The notes under the pieces: model-generated
The model's database searches: none
The model's input: the letters and a program-made list of their open reading frames with translations, nothing else
What the model was told of the DNA's origin: nothing
DNA from: Paracoccaceae bacterium
Lineage (GTDB): Bacteria; Pseudomonadota; Alphaproteobacteria; Rhodobacterales; Rhodobacteraceae
DNA length: 7,250 bases
Direction of reading: 5' to 3'
Assembly: GCA_016764835.1 (NCBI GenBank)
Contig: JAESRD010000101.1
Span: 1-7,250 of the forward strand
Position numbers and translations under genes: made by a program
In this document: piece by piece, positions 6,385 to 7,250 of the stretch
Layout of the letters: each line of letters opens with the position of its first letter
How positions within the stretch are numbered: the first letter of the stretch is position 1

Positions 6385-7200
6385 ATGAGCATTATATTAA
6401 CCATGGCAGCCATGTTGCTGGCCATCGGCGCATTTGCCGGGTTTTTGGCCGGGCTATTGGGGGTTGGCGGCGGCATCGTGCTGGTGCCTGCGTTCTTTTA
6501 TGCTTTTAAGACAATGGGCTATGACAGTCCGCAGCTGATGCAGCTGTGCCTTGGCACCTCGCTGGCGACGATCATTGTCACCTCGGTGCGCTCTGTGTTG
6601 AGCCACAATAAAAAGGGCGCGGTTGACTGGCAGGTATTGCGCAGCTGGGCGCCGGGTATTGTACTTGGCGCGCTGGTTGGGGTGTTTACCGTGGCGCAGC
6701 TGCGCACCAGTGTTTTGCAGGCGATCTTTGGTATTTTGGCGATGAGTGTCGCCACTTATATGGTTTTTGGCCGCAGCACCTGGCGGCTGGGGCCGACCAT
6801 GCCAAAGGGAATTTTGCGGGCCACCCTATCGCCTATGATGGGCTTCTTGTCGGTGCTTATGGGTATTGGCGGCGGCTCCTTTGGCGTGCCGATTATGTCA
6901 TTGTATTCTATGTCTATTCACCGGGCTGTGGCTACTGCGGCCGGGTTTGGTATGATCATTGCGGTGCCATCTGTGATAGGGTTCCTGGCCGTGAGCATGC
7001 CTGAGGGCGGCAGCCCGCCGTTTAGCATTGGCGCAGTGAATTTCGCTGCGTTTTTTCTGGTTATTGCCATGACGCTGCTGACAGCGCCTTTGGGTGCCGC
7101 AGCCGCGCATAAAACCGATGCGGCAAAGCTCAAGCGGATATTTGGCATATTCTTGTTCTTGGTCGCGTCAAACATGTTGCGCAAGGCGGCAGGGTTTTAG
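6385..7200 (+). CDS. TauE/SafE-family membrane permease (sulfite exporter-like)
   Basis: The 271-residue, strongly hydrophobic protein has about eight membrane segments, at roughly residues 5-35, 57-75, 88-105, 108-128, 148-172, 183-204, 215-237 and 251-268. It shows the internal duplication of the TauE/SafE (DUF81) family. The first half has GFLAGLLGVGGGIVLVPAFF (19-38) and LGTSLATI (56-63). The second has GFLSVLMGIGGGSFGVPIM (153-171) and HRAVATAAGFGM (179-190). Members export sulfite, sulfoacetate or other organic anions across the inner membrane, but the substrate cannot be told from sequence and no sulfur gene is next to it. A purine-rich AGGGGG (6366-6371) lies a rather long 13 bases before the ATG. 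It follows dusA on the same strand after 96 bases. Whether it is cotranscribed with dusA is unclear. Confidence 0.9.
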   Translation: MSIILTMAAMLLAIGAFAGFLAGLLGVGGGIVLVPAFFYAFKTMGYDSPQLMQLCLGTSLATIIVTSVRSVLSHNKKGAVDWQVLRSWAPGIVLGALVGVFTVAQLRTSVLQAIFGILAMSVATYMVFGRSTWRLGPTMPKGILRATLSPMMGFLSVLMGIGGGSFGVPIMSLYSMSIHRAVATAAGFGMIIAVPSVIGFLAVSMPEGGSPPFSIGAVNFAAFFLVIAMTLLTAPLGAAAAHKTDAAKLKRIFGIFLFLVASNMLRKAAGF

Positions 7201-7215
7201 GGCTTTGCTTGGCGG

Positions 7216-7234
7216 GCCGCGCGTCCGCCGCGGC
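7216..7234 (+). terminator. Possible weak GC-rich hairpin after the permease gene
   Basis: GCCGCG (7216-7221) can pair with CGCGGC (7229-7234) around a 7-base loop, 15 bases after the permease stop codon. Only TGTTTG follows, not a real T-run. This is the only structure in the last 50 bases, where I see no gene. Confidence 0.25.
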
Positions 7235-7250
7235 GCTGTTTGTGCGCGGC

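Noticed and set aside
1..7250. CRISPR array, tRNA/rRNA genes, insertion sequence or phage genes
   Set aside because: I found no regularly spaced repeats, no tRNA-like cloverleaf, no transposase or integrase frame and no terminal inverted repeats. This includes the truncation junction.

Overview
The window looks like chromosomal DNA of an alphaproteobacterium, most likely a marine Rhodobacterales (Roseobacter-type) bacterium. The reasons are the sugar-ABC/xylB/xylA gene set with rhizobial/rhodobacterial-type proteins, moderately high GC with GGC/GCC/CTG-rich codons, and TTAA-type and FNR-type motifs upstream of one gene. This assignment is inferred from protein style, not from a database search.

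Layout. Positions 1-69 hold nothing recognisable. At 70-453 (minus) lies the DNA-binding C-terminal third of a GlxA-type AraC regulator without its N-terminal domain. It abuts, head to head at about 440-447, the last quarter of a xylose-type sugar ABC transporter ATPase (about 442-675, plus) without its Walker motifs. Two divergent genes have each lost their 5' part at the same point, as one deletion (or a bad assembly join) would leave them. Next come two intact catabolic genes in one operon, xylulokinase xylB (675-2111) and xylose isomerase xylA (2127-3419), closed by a strong hairpin terminator (3429-3471). Together they turn D-xylose into D-xylulose 5-phosphate for the pentose phosphate pathway. 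The transporter that would feed them is cut away in this window.

A roughly 300-base intergenic stretch (3420-3722) carries the terminator, a near-consensus FNR/FnrL-like box, a second short inverted repeat and a TTAA-N7-TTAA CtrA-like site. It leads into an SGNH/GDSL-hydrolase-like exported or membrane-anchored protein (3723-4640). That gene converges, with only 5 bases between stop codons, on a flavin-reductase-domain protein (4646-5149, minus).

A 107-base divergent spacer containing a 12-bp palindrome separates the flavin reductase from tRNA-dihydrouridine synthase A (5257-6288, plus). After about 96 bases comes a TauE/SafE-family membrane permease (6385-7200, plus). The last 50 bases hold only a weak GC-rich hairpin.

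Apart from the xylBA operon the genes do not form one pathway. I see no convincing new multi-gene system here. The items most worth a second look are the double 5'-truncation junction at about 440-447 and the regulatory cluster at 3587-3667.
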